Below, piece after piece: positions 42,218 to 49,328 of a DNA stretch of 64,000 nt (position 1 is the first letter of the stretch; each line of letters begins with the position of its first letter). Location: IMG/VR virus record IMGVR_UViG_3300025728_000001, positions 1 through 64,000 of that record; one strand, 5' to 3'. Under the pieces are notes generated by a model. The model saw only the letters and a list, made by a program, of their open reading frames with translations. It made no database searches and was not told the origin of the DNA. The position numbers were made by a program, and so were the translations under genes. Source of the stretch: a virus.

Positions 42218-42585
42218 GACTCAAGAAGGCCGAGCGGGCGTTGCTGCGCGAGAAGTTCGGCGGGCATTGCGCCTACTGCGGGATCGAGCTGGAAGGCAAC
42301 AAGTGGCATGAGGACCATGTAGACCCGATCATTCGCCAGGTGGAAAAGCCGACCGAACGCCCGGAGAACCATCACATGGACAACATGATGCCGGCATGCG
42401 CGCCCTGCAATCTCAGCAAGGGACGCCAAGAGCTGGAAGGCTGGCGTTTGTGGCTGGCGGGGCATGTGAACAGCCTTAACGAGTACCACGGTATCTACCG
42501 CATGGCGAAGGCTTACGGCCTGGTAGTCGAGACGGCGGCGCCGGTGGTGTTCTATTTCGAGCGCGTCGGCCTGGCCGCTCATTAA
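42214..42585 (+). CDS. HNH endonuclease
   Basis: 123 residues. The HNH fold is clear: HCAYCGIEL, then HEDHVDPII with the catalytic His, the central Asn near HHMDNMMPACAPCN, and the two CxxC zinc pairs. The C-terminal part is a short helical domain with no known DNA-binding tail. Free-standing HNH genes near terminase genes may aid DNA cutting in packaging, or be homing enzymes; the distance here (about 3 kb from the terminase) leaves both open. Confidence 0.8.
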   Translation: MRLKKAERALLREKFGGHCAYCGIELEGNKWHEDHVDPIIRQVEKPTERPENHHMDNMMPACAPCNLSKGRQELEGWRLWLAGHVNSLNEYHGIYRMAKAYGLVVETAAPVVFYFERVGLAAH

Positions 42586-42601
42586 AACCAAAGGAGTAGG
42601 T

Positions 42602-42967
42602 ATGGACCTGTTCAAAAATGCTTGCTGGCTGCATCTGAGCTTCGCCATCAACCGCTATTTGATGGCCAACGCTGACGGCCGCCAGGATGGTCACGAGAAG
42701 GCTCAGCGACATTTGGAGCTGTGCTACTTCTACCTTGCAGCGTTTAAAGGCGTTGATATTGATCAGGCGCGGATCGACTTCATAGACGAATACCTGGCGC
42801 TGCATGAACACACCCAAGCGCTTACCGACTACCTGGATGAGCAGATAGGGTTCCCGCTCAAGGGGCGGCCAGACTACGACAAGCTTGCGCCGATGTTCTT
42901 CGAAAAATTCCACGCGCTGGCTATGGAATCCCTCGCTGCTCTAGTGCCAGCCACCACGAACGCGTAA
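42602..42967 (+). CDS. hypothetical phage protein, 121 aa
   Basis: Ribosome site AAAGGAG. Helical, with ELCYFYLAAFKGVDIDQARID. No motif recognised. Ends before the terminator at 42983. Confidence 0.55.
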   Translation: MDLFKNACWLHLSFAINRYLMANADGRQDGHEKAQRHLELCYFYLAAFKGVDIDQARIDFIDEYLALHEHTQALTDYLDEQIGFPLKGRPDYDKLAPMFFEKFHALAMESLAALVPATTNA

Positions 42968-42982
42968 CCGATCGATTCATGC

Positions 42983-43010
42983 AAAGGGCGCCCAAGCTGG
43001 CGCCCTTTTT
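42983..43010 (+). terminator. intrinsic terminator before the DUF1064 gene
   Basis: AAAGGGCGCC (42983-42992) pairs with GGCGCCCTTT (42999-43008) around CAAGCT, followed by TT. Preceded by TGC, giving the recurring TGCAAA lead-in. Confidence 0.85.
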
Positions 43011-43027
43011 GTTGGGAAAATGCGGCC

Positions 43028-43558
43028 ATGACTAGATGGATAAGCGACGATCACTTGAAGAGCCTCCCGGCCGCCATGACGCGGCGTGCGCTGGGTGGTG
43101 TTGCCTCGACACCTGCGGCCAGGAAGCCGGCGAGCCGGGCCACGGCCAAGACTGTGCAGATTCCTGAGCCGGTGGTGGCTACCGTTCCCGCTCCCACGGC
43201 AAAGCAGCGTATGCAGGCCAAGGGGCGCTTGCCGAAAGGGGTGATGAACGCCACCGAAACCCGGTACGCGGCGCACCTGGACGAGTTGAAGCTGGTCGGG
43301 GAGGTTGTGTGGTGGCGTTTCGAGCCGGTGAAGCTGTTACTGGCGCCGCTCACTACCCTGACGCCTGATTTCATGGTGCAGCTCGCTGACGGCGCGCTAG
43401 AAATGCACGACGTGAAGGGGGCGAAGGCCATCTACGAGGATGACGCCAAGGTCAAGATGAAGGTGGCCGCCAAGGAATACCCCTTTGTGTTCCGTGTGGT
43501 GTTCCCCAAGGCCAAGAAGGACGGCGGCGGGTGGTTGATTGAGCAGGTTGGTGAATGA
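43028..43558 (+). CDS. DUF1064-family nuclease/resolvase-like protein
   Basis: 176 residues. After a Pro/Ala-rich N-terminal 65 residues comes the DUF1064 core: NATETRYAAHLDEL, VWWRFEPVKLLL, TLTPDFMVQLADG, EMHDVKGAKA and DDAKVKMKVAAKEYP. The E...PDF...E-x-H-D-V-K-G pattern is a PD-(D/E)xK nuclease signature. Members are thought to cut branched phage DNA. It is transcribed with a small zinc-knuckle gene. Confidence 0.7.
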   Translation: MTRWISDDHLKSLPAAMTRRALGGVASTPAARKPASRATAKTVQIPEPVVATVPAPTAKQRMQAKGRLPKGVMNATETRYAAHLDELKLVGEVVWWRFEPVKLLLAPLTTLTPDFMVQLADGALEMHDVKGAKAIYEDDAKVKMKVAAKEYPFVFRVVFPKAKKDGGGWLIEQVGE

Positions 43559-43833
43559 GCGGGCCACAGCCTCCCGAGGTGCTGGCCGCCCACGAACGAT
43601 ACGTTAGCCATATCATGTTTTGCGTTGTTTGTTTTGCCCCAAAAAAGCGCCATTGTCCTACAGGATTGGCATTGCGGGTGGAGTACGACGCCCGTTTTTT
43701 AATGACCATTTCCGACCTTCGCTGGCGCCGAATCCTGTTGCAGCGCGAGGTCGAGCAAAACCCGGCAAATGCTGACGGGCTCAAGGACCGCGTTATAGAG
43801 CTGTACAACGAAGAACAGGGCGAGGCGCAATAG
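43555..43833 (+). CDS. small hypothetical protein with Cys pairs, 92 aa
   Basis: ATGA overlap with the nuclease gene. CVVCFAPKKRHC (about 23-34) is a small metal-binding loop, the rest a charged helix (LQREVEQNPANADGLKDRVI). Its end leads into the operator of the repressor gene. Confidence 0.5.
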   Translation: MSGPQPPEVLAAHERYVSHIMFCVVCFAPKKRHCPTGLALRVEYDARFLMTISDLRWRRILLQREVEQNPANADGLKDRVIELYNEEQGEAQ

Positions 43834-43890
43834 GTTGTCAGTTTTCCCGCGTCAATAGCTAAGCTCTTGCGCCTTTTTGGCTTGCTAAAT

Positions 43891-43902
43891 GTATAGGGAT
43901 AC
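43891..43902 (+). promoter_or_regulatory. GTATAGGGATAC element upstream of the XRE repressor
   Basis: Second exact copy of the 12-base element, 43 bases before the repressor ATG. Its flanks AATG and TTT match those of the copy at 54542. TTGCGC at 43867-43872 could be a -35 box at 19 bases from TATAGG. Confidence 0.65.
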
Positions 43903-43945
43903 TTTCTAATCGCCGACGTTGAGACGTGCCGGGGAGGGTGCCTAG

Positions 43946-44704
43946 ATGGATGGGAACAAAACAATCGCAGCGGCTACTACAGAGCAGGAAGGCGCCGCGC
44001 CTGGCGATACCCAGCCGTCGGTGCTCTCGCTGTTTTGTGAGTCGGAGGATTTGGGGGTTGGTGCTGGCAAGAGCGAGCGTCGGCGGGCCGAAGAGGCCAA
44101 GCTGATGGCCGTTATGGGTGCCAAGCTGCGCCGGGCGCGCAAGGCTGCCGGACTGAGCGCGAATGACGCGGGGCTGGCACTGGCACAAGAAGGGATGACC
44201 ATGATCAGCCTGTACGAGAATGGCCATCGTCTGCCCAGCCTTACTAACATTCGTTTAATGGCACAATTGTACGGCGTGACCACCGATTACCTGTTGGACA
44301 TGCACGACGACGTTGTGGCCCGGCCAGAAGACGGCAATCAGGCTGTTCTAAAGGGAATTATCAGTACCTCCCTAATGGGCCAGTTTGGCCAGTTCGTAGA
44401 TGTCATGTCCCGCCGCAACTCCGTAATGATCGAGGCCCTGAGCTTGGATCGCGCCCTGTTGTCCAGCCTGGCCGTCGTCGCCACTGATCTGGTCAGCGCT
44501 TTAAACGTCGTCAAAACCCACGCCCCCGAGTTCGAAGAGATTCGCGGAGGTGCAAAGCTCGTCCGTTTGGTCGGTGAGCTGCATGTGAGTATGTCCGAAC
44601 AGATACGCCGCCGAGCGCGCGAGGAAGCCATGGCCGATTACGAGCCCTTCTATCCCGCGCCGGACCAGATTGCAGAGAAGGTGCAGCAGTTCTTTTTGTT
44701 TTAG
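43946..44704 (+). CDS. XRE-family repressor-like regulator
   Basis: 252 residues. Residues about 55-120 hold a full XRE HTH: MGAKLRRARKAAGLSANDAG, then MISLYENGHRLPSLTNIRLM and the ending YGVTTDYLLDM. A disordered N-terminal 50 residues precedes it and a helical C-terminal 130 follows, without the Ser/Lys protease pair of LexA-like repressors, so RecA-driven self-cutting is unlikely. Probably an immunity or late regulator acting on the GTATAGGGATAC sites, one of which lies in its own leader. That link is inference. Confidence 0.75.
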   Translation: MDGNKTIAAATTEQEGAAPGDTQPSVLSLFCESEDLGVGAGKSERRRAEEAKLMAVMGAKLRRARKAAGLSANDAGLALAQEGMTMISLYENGHRLPSLTNIRLMAQLYGVTTDYLLDMHDDVVARPEDGNQAVLKGIISTSLMGQFGQFVDVMSRRNSVMIEALSLDRALLSSLAVVATDLVSALNVVKTHAPEFEEIRGGAKLVRLVGELHVSMSEQIRRRAREEAMADYEPFYPAPDQIAEKVQQFFLF

Positions 44705-44795
44705 AAGGTGGATACACGGGCTGGAGAGGTGGACGCGTATAGCCCTGCGTGGCGTCCACTGGCTTGACCAGCTGGTTAACGGGGGCAGTGGTACC

Positions 44796-44832
44796 CCCGC
44801 AAGCTTGAACTCGATCAGGCTTGCGGGTTTCT
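44796..44832 (+). terminator. hairpin after the repressor gene
   Basis: CCCGCAAGC (44796-44804) pairs perfectly with GCTTGCGGG (44819-44827) around a 14-base loop, followed by TTTCT. It may end the repressor transcript, or be one domain of the structured RNA. Confidence 0.55.
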
Positions 44833-45227
44833 AAAGGAGTACGCATACCGGAGCGCTTTGTGAAGAGCACTGCGGTATGCAGTAGGCCGAAAGGTGAGCA
44901 AGCATGGCCGGGGCTTCCTACCGGTTGTAGAGGCGCCAGTAACGCGGGTTGACCATGCGCCTAAGCGCGTTACCTGCTGCATTTCGAATTTGCGCTCTGC
45001 GCGGATAGCTTGGCCTCCTTAAGGGGCATGTGATGCGGTCGCTCGTCGTTGGTGGTCAGGTGTGCGGTTTGCACTCGGCATATAGCGTCCTTAGACAGTG
45101 CGCTGAAACACCGCGGCATGGATAACCGACAGGGAGAAAGGTATTACCACCTTTGCGGCGCCGATCAGTAGCGTTCCCGTTGGCTGATAGTGGTGGGGGT
45201 CTACCAGGACCAACGCCCAAAAGAATG

Positions 45228-45251
45228 GCCCGCTCTGCGGGCTATTTTTTT
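45228..45251 (+). terminator. intrinsic terminator ending the gene-free region
   Basis: GCCCGC (45228-45233) pairs with GCGGGC (45237-45242) around TCT, extended by G-T and T-A pairs, with seven T's following after TA. It stops transcription before the small terminase gene. Confidence 0.85.
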
Positions 45252-45322
45252 AAGGTGAAGCGCAAGAAGTTGGCCGCGTTACCACGGCTGACAGCGAACA
45301 TATTACGCATTAGGGATAACAG

Positions 45323-46396
45323 ATGCCGCGCAAGCCAGAGAGTGATAAACCTGCGATGTCGAGGGATGATTTATCCCCGTCCAAGGCTCCGGCGCGTGAT
45401 CGAAAACCTGCAAAACCGCGCGCGGCTAATGCCAACACGGTGCAAAGCAGCAAAAAGCCGGCCACCACGGAAACTAAAAAGCCCGTGAAAGCTGCTGCTA
45501 AACCTGCCGCTAAACGCAAGCCTCGCAGTGCGGCCACGATTGGAAGGACTGCGATCAAGAACCCGGTAAAGCTCCCCCCTAAGGCCCAGCAAGCCATTGA
45601 TATCTCTGCGTTTCAAGGGCTCGACGCCCGACAGGCGAAGTTCGTGGATCTGTGGCTGGTCACCTACAACGGGGCTCAGTCCTACCGGGACGCGGGTTAC
45701 AAGTGCAAGAACGACAACGTTGCGCGGGTGGGTGCCCACAAACTGCTAACTAAGGTTAAAAACCACCCGTATACGCTCGCTCGACAGGTTGAACTGTTCT
45801 CACGCACCGCCGATGTGCAAAACCAGATCGTCGCCACCTTCCACGCCGCCTCCTTTGCCGATCCGCGGGAACTGGTCGAGTACGTGCGCCGGTGCTGCCG
45901 CTATTGCTATGGCATCGATCACAAGTTTCAGCTGCGCCCCAGTGAAATGGAGCGCCGCCGCCAGCAGTACGAGGCGGACAAAACCGCCCTCAAGGCCGAG
46001 GGCAAGGAAATTGGCGAGTTCGACGAGCTGGGTGGTGTGGGCTACGACGGCAAGAAGTCGCCCAACTACGATTGCCCCGAGTGCGACGGCGAAGGCGAAG
46101 GCCGCGCACTGTTCAAAGACAGCTCCACCCTGTCCCCTGCTGCCCTGACGCTGTACGAGGGCGTGAAAGAGGGCAAGGACGGTACCGAAATGAAGGTGGC
46201 CAGCCAGAAAGGCTATCGCGACTCCCTGGCGAAGCTGTTCAACATGAACGTAGAGCCGGCGGTAACAGTGACGCTGGGTATCAGTGAAGAGAAGTTAGAG
46301 GAAATCCTGGCGATAGCTGAGGCGAACACTCAGAAGAATCGCGAGGCCATGTCAGCCCGCGCCGAAGAGCTGGCCAAGATAGGGATTGTGTCGTGA
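45323..46396 (+). CDS. terS: terminase small subunit
   Basis: 357 residues, long for the family. A Lys/Ala/Pro-rich N-terminal 85 residues precedes the DNA-binding core: LDARQAKFVDLWLVTYNGAQ, SYRDAGYKCKND, VARVGAHKLLTKVKNHPY. An inserted section has CCRYC and CPEC (about residues 192-255), a likely zinc site. The C-terminus is helical. TerS selects the pac or cos site and regulates the large subunit. The gene overlaps a small HTH gene and precedes both large-terminase-like genes. Confidence 0.75.
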   Translation: MPRKPESDKPAMSRDDLSPSKAPARDRKPAKPRAANANTVQSSKKPATTETKKPVKAAAKPAAKRKPRSAATIGRTAIKNPVKLPPKAQQAIDISAFQGLDARQAKFVDLWLVTYNGAQSYRDAGYKCKNDNVARVGAHKLLTKVKNHPYTLARQVELFSRTADVQNQIVATFHAASFADPRELVEYVRRCCRYCYGIDHKFQLRPSEMERRRQQYEADKTALKAEGKEIGEFDELGGVGYDGKKSPNYDCPECDGEGEGRALFKDSSTLSPAALTLYEGVKEGKDGTEMKVASQKGYRDSLAKLFNMNVEPAVTVTLGISEEKLEEILAIAEANTQKNREAMSARAEELAKIGIVS

Positions 46397-46674
46397 AGCA
46401 TCCAGGCCCGACTGCGGCCGATGTTAAGCATTCACGCGTTACCACGGGCCTAAGCCAGCGAGCGAGCGCCGCCCTGATCCACGTCAGCCGGAGAGCCTGG
46501 CAGACGTATGAAGACGGGACGGTTGTGATGAAGCTTGGCCTGTGGGAGCTGTACCAGTTCAAGACCGGACAAATATGGGTCTGTCCGCTGCCAGTGAAGG
46601 GCGCGAAGCGGGCGACATTACGCCAGGGTAGGCAAGAAAACTTAACGCCATTCAAGGCTAAGTCACAGGAGTAG
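46393..46674 (+). CDS. small XRE-like HTH protein, 93 aa
   Basis: GTG start overlapping the TerS stop (GTGA). TGLSQRASAALIHVSRRAWQ, then TYEDGTVVMKLGLWELYQF is an XRE helix-turn-helix. A basic C-terminus follows. Its place inside the packaging operon suggests it senses or controls that operon, but no target is known. Confidence 0.55.
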   Translation: MKHPGPTAADVKHSRVTTGLSQRASAALIHVSRRAWQTYEDGTVVMKLGLWELYQFKTGQIWVCPLPVKGAKRATLRQGRQENLTPFKAKSQE

Positions 46675-46680
46675 GTACAC

Positions 46681-47337
46681 ATGCCGCACGTAGAGAAATC
46701 AGTTGCTGTTGAGCGTCGTTCGCCTGTTGCCGCACCAGGTGCAAGCATCGTGAACGATATCGGCCTGTTGAATGCCGAGCAGATCCCGGCCTTCCGGGTG
46801 TTCCTGGAAGAAAGCGGCCTGCTAGTCCGTGATTCGGGCGCTGGGCAGTTCTTTCACGTCCGCCTGCCTGAGTTGCCGCGCTGGCTGCCAATCGAGCGTG
46901 GTCGTGCCGGTGCGCCGGTAACGCCGGACGTGTTGCGCCCCTTCGTGGCCAGCTTCCTCAAGAAGCCATTGGATAGCGTGATGGGCGAGGTTCGTGCAGC
47001 CCGCCAAGCTGCTGAGCGTGCCGTGGCCCGTGCAGCGCTTGATTTACCGCTGAATGTCTTTTCTGCCTCGCCTGCCTTATTGGAGCCGATCCGCCCCGTA
47101 GAGCCAGAACAATCGGTTGTCACGTCATCACAGGGTGTGGCTTTCATGCCTGCGCTCGCCAAGCAGGCCGCACCATTGTCGAGTTACCTCAGCGACCTGC
47201 GCGACGACTTCGCCTTGCATGCGCCCATCCCTTTGTGCTCACTCCACACCGAGGACGACCTCATGAACCATGCTATTCGCCGCTGGGAGTACGCGGACGT
47301 GATGCTTTCAACACGATCCGTAAAGGCCGGGGATTAA
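46681..47337 (+). CDS. hypothetical phage protein, 218 aa
   Basis: Ribosome site CAGGAG. The first third is helical with AEQIPAFRVFLEESG, then a small strand-rich part (GQFFHVRLPELPRWLPI), then an Ala/Arg-rich helix (AARQAAERAVARAALDL). No motif recognised. Confidence 0.5.
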   Translation: MPHVEKSVAVERRSPVAAPGASIVNDIGLLNAEQIPAFRVFLEESGLLVRDSGAGQFFHVRLPELPRWLPIERGRAGAPVTPDVLRPFVASFLKKPLDSVMGEVRAARQAAERAVARAALDLPLNVFSASPALLEPIRPVEPEQSVVTSSQGVAFMPALAKQAAPLSSYLSDLRDDFALHAPIPLCSLHTEDDLMNHAIRRWEYADVMLSTRSVKAGD

Positions 47338-47355
47338 CCGGGAGAGTACAAACCA

Positions 47356-47526
47356 ATGGTTTGCCGTTACTGCGACGGGGCCAGGGTCGTGTGGCGCACA
47401 GGTGCGCACGGCCCATTCACCCTTTGCCAGGACTGCAAACGTCGGAACTGTGAGCGGGGCACCAGAGCCCTGCCTCACGGGCACCACGAATGCGTCCGCG
47501 CCCAACTTCAACTGAAAATGCTGTGA
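47356..47526 (+). CDS. small zinc-finger protein, 56 aa
   Basis: CRYC (3-6) and CQDC (25-28) flank a short strand; a further Cys and HGHHEC follow. Zinc binding is likely. Short ribosome site GGAGAG lies 10 bases upstream. Gene supported by tight fit between neighbours. Confidence 0.5.
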   Translation: MVCRYCDGARVVWRTGAHGPFTLCQDCKRRNCERGTRALPHGHHECVRAQLQLKML

Positions 47527-47533
47527 GCCCCCT

Positions 47534-47992
47534 ATGAGCCAGTCACAGAAAGCCCTGTTAGCCGCCACTGAATTGAATCGCGCCACCCGCCTGGTGCGGT
47601 TGCAGCACGCCAACGCGGTGTTGATCGAGATATCGAAGGTCGGGAACCACACATGGGCGAACGAAGCGGGGGACGTGTGCCGCTTGCGCCTCACCATCGA
47701 CGGCCGCGTGCATTTCCGCGACCACAACCCGGAAACGCCAACCATCGACCTGCACAGCACCGCCAAGGGCACCCACGGCTTCTGGCTGGGGTTTCCCTAC
47801 AAGGGCTCCGAAGCGCTGGTGCTGCGCGGCCTGCGCGACTACGTGGCGAAGGGGACCAAGATCCACCGCACGTTGCTGGTGCCGCTGGTGAATGGGCGCC
47901 TGGCCCGTGGGTATACCGCCGACGACGTGGCGCTGATCGAGGACCGGTTGAAGTTCGTGCCGATCTTTGTTGAGCCGGGGGCGCGGCCATGA
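47534..47992 (+). CDS. hypothetical phage protein, 152 aa
   Basis: Strand-rich opening after a helical 25 residues (RLRLTIDGRVHFRDHNPETP), then a helical second half. HFRDHN and the spacing of His residues are not a recognised nuclease pattern. Overlaps the next gene by ATGA. Confidence 0.5.
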   Translation: MSQSQKALLAATELNRATRLVRLQHANAVLIEISKVGNHTWANEAGDVCRLRLTIDGRVHFRDHNPETPTIDLHSTAKGTHGFWLGFPYKGSEALVLRGLRDYVAKGTKIHRTLLVPLVNGRLARGYTADDVALIEDRLKFVPIFVEPGARP

Positions 47993-48576
47993 TTTTTCTG
48001 AATCGCGCTGATTTTGAGTATGCCGCCAAGGAAGCCGGGATAACCGACCTTGAGCACGCCGGGGAGCATTACGCCAACCCCCACACGCAAGCGGCCTTCT
48101 TGGTCTGGATGAGCGTGGCATTCCCGCGCACCAGCACCGGGGTCAGTCCGCTGGCGTGGGTGAATCGTCGTAACGGCAAGGCGGTGGGGCTGAGCATGAC
48201 GCGCCCGAGCGGGCCAGAGTCGGCCGGCTGGGCCAAGCGCCGCGCCCAAGGCTGGGAGCCGTCTATGCCGATGTTCGCCAACGTGCCAGGGGTGAGCCCC
48301 GAGGTGATGGCGGTCGTGCTTGAGCACCAGCGCCAGCGCCAGGAAGAGGGCTATTCGATACAGAGCGACCTGGCGCAATACCGCGGTGGCGAGCTGGCGC
48401 GGTCGGCGGCGTGCTACGCGATGCAGGCCGGTGGCATGTATCCCCTACGGTGGGCCAACTTCTGGCCGTTTAACTCGAAAATGAAGTCGTGCCCGCCCAC
48501 TGAATCGCTGATCAAGGCGGGCGCACTGATCTTTTCCGAACTGGAGCGCATCAAGGCACAAGAGGCGGCCCGATGA
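47989..48576 (+). CDS. conserved phage protein with GGELARSAACYA motif, 195 aa
   Basis: The C-terminal third contains QYRGGELARSAACYAMQAGG, YPLRWANFWPFN and LIKAGALIFSELERIK, a pattern seen in many phage proteins of unknown function. The N-terminal part is probably a small alpha/beta domain. No enzymatic site recognised. Confidence 0.55.
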   Translation: MIFLNRADFEYAAKEAGITDLEHAGEHYANPHTQAAFLVWMSVAFPRTSTGVSPLAWVNRRNGKAVGLSMTRPSGPESAGWAKRRAQGWEPSMPMFANVPGVSPEVMAVVLEHQRQRQEEGYSIQSDLAQYRGGELARSAACYAMQAGGMYPLRWANFWPFNSKMKSCPPTESLIKAGALIFSELERIKAQEAAR

Positions 48577-49262
48577 GTTTGCCACCGCTCTACGAGGATG
48601 CCCGGTGGCCCGCGTTCATCGCTCGTTACGCCAACGACCTCTGCGCGTTTGCCGCTGATGTCCTCGGCATGGAGGTAACGCCAGCGCTCGCCCACGCCTA
48701 CTGCCTCGCCTCGCTCCCTGGCTGTCGTGTGTCCATCGCTACCGACATCGATTTGAATGGTGTCGACGCCATTAGCCCGATGGCGCCTATCGCGATCTGG
48801 CGCCTGCTGTGTCGCCCTGAGTCCAGAACCTTAGTGACCATTCCTTTTGGTGGTGGGCGTGCCCGCAAACAGCAATACGTGCGGTTGCTGACGTGGATGG
48901 TCGAGGGCGCCCATAGCTGGTTGCGCGCCTATATCAGTGTTGACGCTACTCAAATCTATCTGCGGCGCGGGTATACGGGCTCGAAAATCCTGTTCCTCTG
49001 TGCCGACCAGAGAAGCCCCGAGAGTCTGGCCGGGTTCTACGGGGGTCACATTTGCTGGCTGATGGAGGCCGCCGAGGACATTCCTGATGCGTGTTTCAGC
49101 GTGGCGCTCGCGGCGATGACCGATCCGGGCGCCTGCATGCTGCTCACCAACAAACCTTGGCGGGAATCGGGGTTTGCCGCCGACACACGCGGAAAGCTGA
49201 GCAAGGACCAGGGCGGACAGTGGGACGTCTGCGCCTTGGCTGGCGCGCAAACCACGCAATAA
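48573..49262 (+). CDS. degenerate terminase large-subunit ATPase paralogue, 229 aa
   Basis: Aligns along its whole length with the ATPase domain of the following terminase: RWPAFIARYA/RWPAFVARYA, GCRVSIA/GCRVSVA, IWRLLC/LWHLLC, RSPESLAG/GSPENLAG, IPDACFSVALAAMTDP/IPDENFGVIGGALTDP and RESGF/RSSGF. Where the true enzyme has Walker A (SGHG-TGKT) this one has ATDIDLNGVDAI, and the Walker B Asp-Glu is Glu-Ala (WLMEAAEDIP). It has no intein and no nuclease domain. The frame is intact and ATGA-coupled, so it is kept. A pseudo-ATPase partner of the motor is the likely role. Confidence 0.7.
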   Translation: MSLPPLYEDARWPAFIARYANDLCAFAADVLGMEVTPALAHAYCLASLPGCRVSIATDIDLNGVDAISPMAPIAIWRLLCRPESRTLVTIPFGGGRARKQQYVRLLTWMVEGAHSWLRAYISVDATQIYLRRGYTGSKILFLCADQRSPESLAGFYGGHICWLMEAAEDIPDACFSVALAAMTDPGACMLLTNKPWRESGFAADTRGKLSKDQGGQWDVCALAGAQTTQ

Positions 49263-49289
49263 GTGCCATCAAATCAAGCAGTAAGGTGT

Positions 49290-49313
49290 AAGGGCCGGTA
49301 ATACGGCCCTTTT
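49290..49313 (+). terminator. hairpin between the paralogue and the true terminase
   Basis: AAGGGCCG (49290-49297) pairs with CGGCCCTT (49304-49311) around GTAATA, followed by TTGCG. A modest terminator that may lower terminase expression. Confidence 0.6.
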
Positions 49314-49328
49314 GCGTTAAGGAATGGC

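Larger units (their letters stand above)
44705..45252 (+). ncRNA. candidate long structured non-coding RNA (plus gene-free spacer to 45322)
   Basis: About 550 bases with no plausible gene on either strand but many hairpins: GTGGACGC with GCGTCCAC (44729-44759); GCATACCG with CGGTATGC (44843-44880); GTAACGCG with CGCGTTAC (44939-44973); AAAGGT with ACCTTT (45137-45154); CGTTGG with CCAACG (45178-45215). It ends in a clean terminator at 45228-45251. Possible long-range pairing of ATGCGGT near 45032 with ACCGCGGCAT near 45110. The 70 bases after the terminator hold only the leader of the terminase gene. The 5' end is not defined and a promoter is not obvious. No match to a known RNA class was recognised. 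Confidence 0.5.

Noticed and set aside
15154-43037. CCATGACTAGATGG shared by the starts of 15158 and 43028
   Set aside because: A 14-base match between two sites is expected by chance several times in 64 kb; the proteins diverge at once.
44705-45322. Group I intron, tRNA or tmRNA in the gene-free region
   Set aside because: TTCGAAT near 44983 lacks a 5-bp TpsiC stem, no cloverleaf, no interrupted gene or group I core sequence was found.
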